From assembly GCF_964340395.1 (NCBI RefSeq), contig NC_135560.1, positions 6,872,598 through 6,936,597 of the forward strand: 64,000 bases of DNA, given 5' to 3'. The translations under genes were made by a program, and so were the position numbers. The notes under the pieces were generated by a model, which ran no database searches, had not been told where the DNA came from, and saw only the letters and a list, made by a program, of their open reading frames with translations. Shown here piece by piece: positions 63,571-64,000 of this stretch. The first letter of the stretch is position 1; each line of letters begins with the position of its first letter. This DNA comes from Glandiceps talaboti (taxonomy: Eukaryota; Hemichordata; Enteropneusta; Spengelidae).

Positions 63571-64000
63571 GGAGAAACAGGCTGCAACTACGTCTAAAAA
63601 TCACCGGTATCGATATTATCGTAATTTATCTATAATAATGTCATTATTTTGTATTACAATCATCCTAGACTAGAATATGACCATCCTGGAATGGAACATT
63701 AGTTGGACAAGTGAGTGCAGTGTGCCTACTCGGCGATGATCCCCAGTTGACATACAAAGCTACACTGTAGCGTGCTGGACTACCATGTCCCAAAGTCTTC
63801 GAATTCGTATTTGCTTAGTTCAGCTTAGTTCTTCTTTCAATAGGACAATTCCTGCTGTATATTGACTATTGTTCAAATACAGTCCCTATTGCTAGATAAG
63901 TATTTAAAAAAATAGCAAATGAACGAAAATCTATAAGTTTCGCTCATGTAGGAAAATGAACAAGTTCTTGAACCCCATGTGATGTGTTATTTTAGTTTAT
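63571..64000. other. Unannotated right edge
   Basis: No supported gene, RNA or element in this stretch. Confidence 0.4.

Overview
The window is animal (metazoan) nuclear DNA: AT-rich, intron-rich, with long di- and tetranucleotide arrays and several layers of transposons. Both recognisable host genes are conserved bilaterian families, and both lie on the minus strand with standard GT-AG introns. I cannot name the species. A non-vertebrate bilaterian (invertebrate deuterostome or lophotrochozoan) fits best. Gene models below were built by hand from splice sites, reading-phase continuity and family motifs; every exon junction given is phase-consistent.

Layout. (1) 1-7128: the 5' part (9 exons, about 328 residues) of a STRA6-type multipass retinoid/RBP receptor gene, running right to left and leaving the window on the left. 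Its introns are packed with tetranucleotide arrays. (2) 7130-15156: intergenic DNA with a foldback element, a small hairpin element, a degenerate tandem repeat, a tandemly duplicated promoter-like block and an interspersed repeat also present near 62-63 kb; the 3' UTR of the next gene probably covers about 13550-15156. (3) 15157-46507: a complete 23-exon ADAMTS7/ADAMTS12-type secreted metalloprotease (4206 nt of coding sequence, 1401 residues) with signal peptide, prodomain, furin site, zinc protease, disintegrin-like, six TSP1 repeats, cysteine-rich, spacer, an acidic/Thr-Ser-rich insert and a C-terminal PLAC domain. A TATA- and GC-box-bearing promoter is visible upstream. Introns 2, 3 and 4 are 5-7 kb long and hold MITE-like elements. 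(4) 46700-52800: intergenic DNA with no supported gene. (5) 52820-61200: a nested transposon complex. Two nearly identical copies of a Penelope-like retroelement (reverse transcriptase plus GIY-YIG-like endonuclease) lie head to head, each ending in a recognisable hammerhead ribozyme. The right-hand copy is split by a 5.16 kb DNA transposon with a 6-bp target duplication and minisatellite-filled inverted arms. That transposon contains a TTA-duplicating element with long G runs and a separate 1.35 kb inverted-repeat element. (6) 61200-64000: simple repeats, the second copy of the 12-13 kb repeat, and a G-tract block.

How the parts relate. The two host genes are unrelated in function: STRA6-type proteins move retinol across the plasma membrane, and ADAMTS7/12-type proteases act on extracellular matrix. 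They are simply tandem neighbours on one strand. The most distinctive content is the transposon complex, where target duplications and interrupted reading frames give a relative order of insertions: retroelement pair first, then the 5.16 kb transposon, then the two elements inside it.
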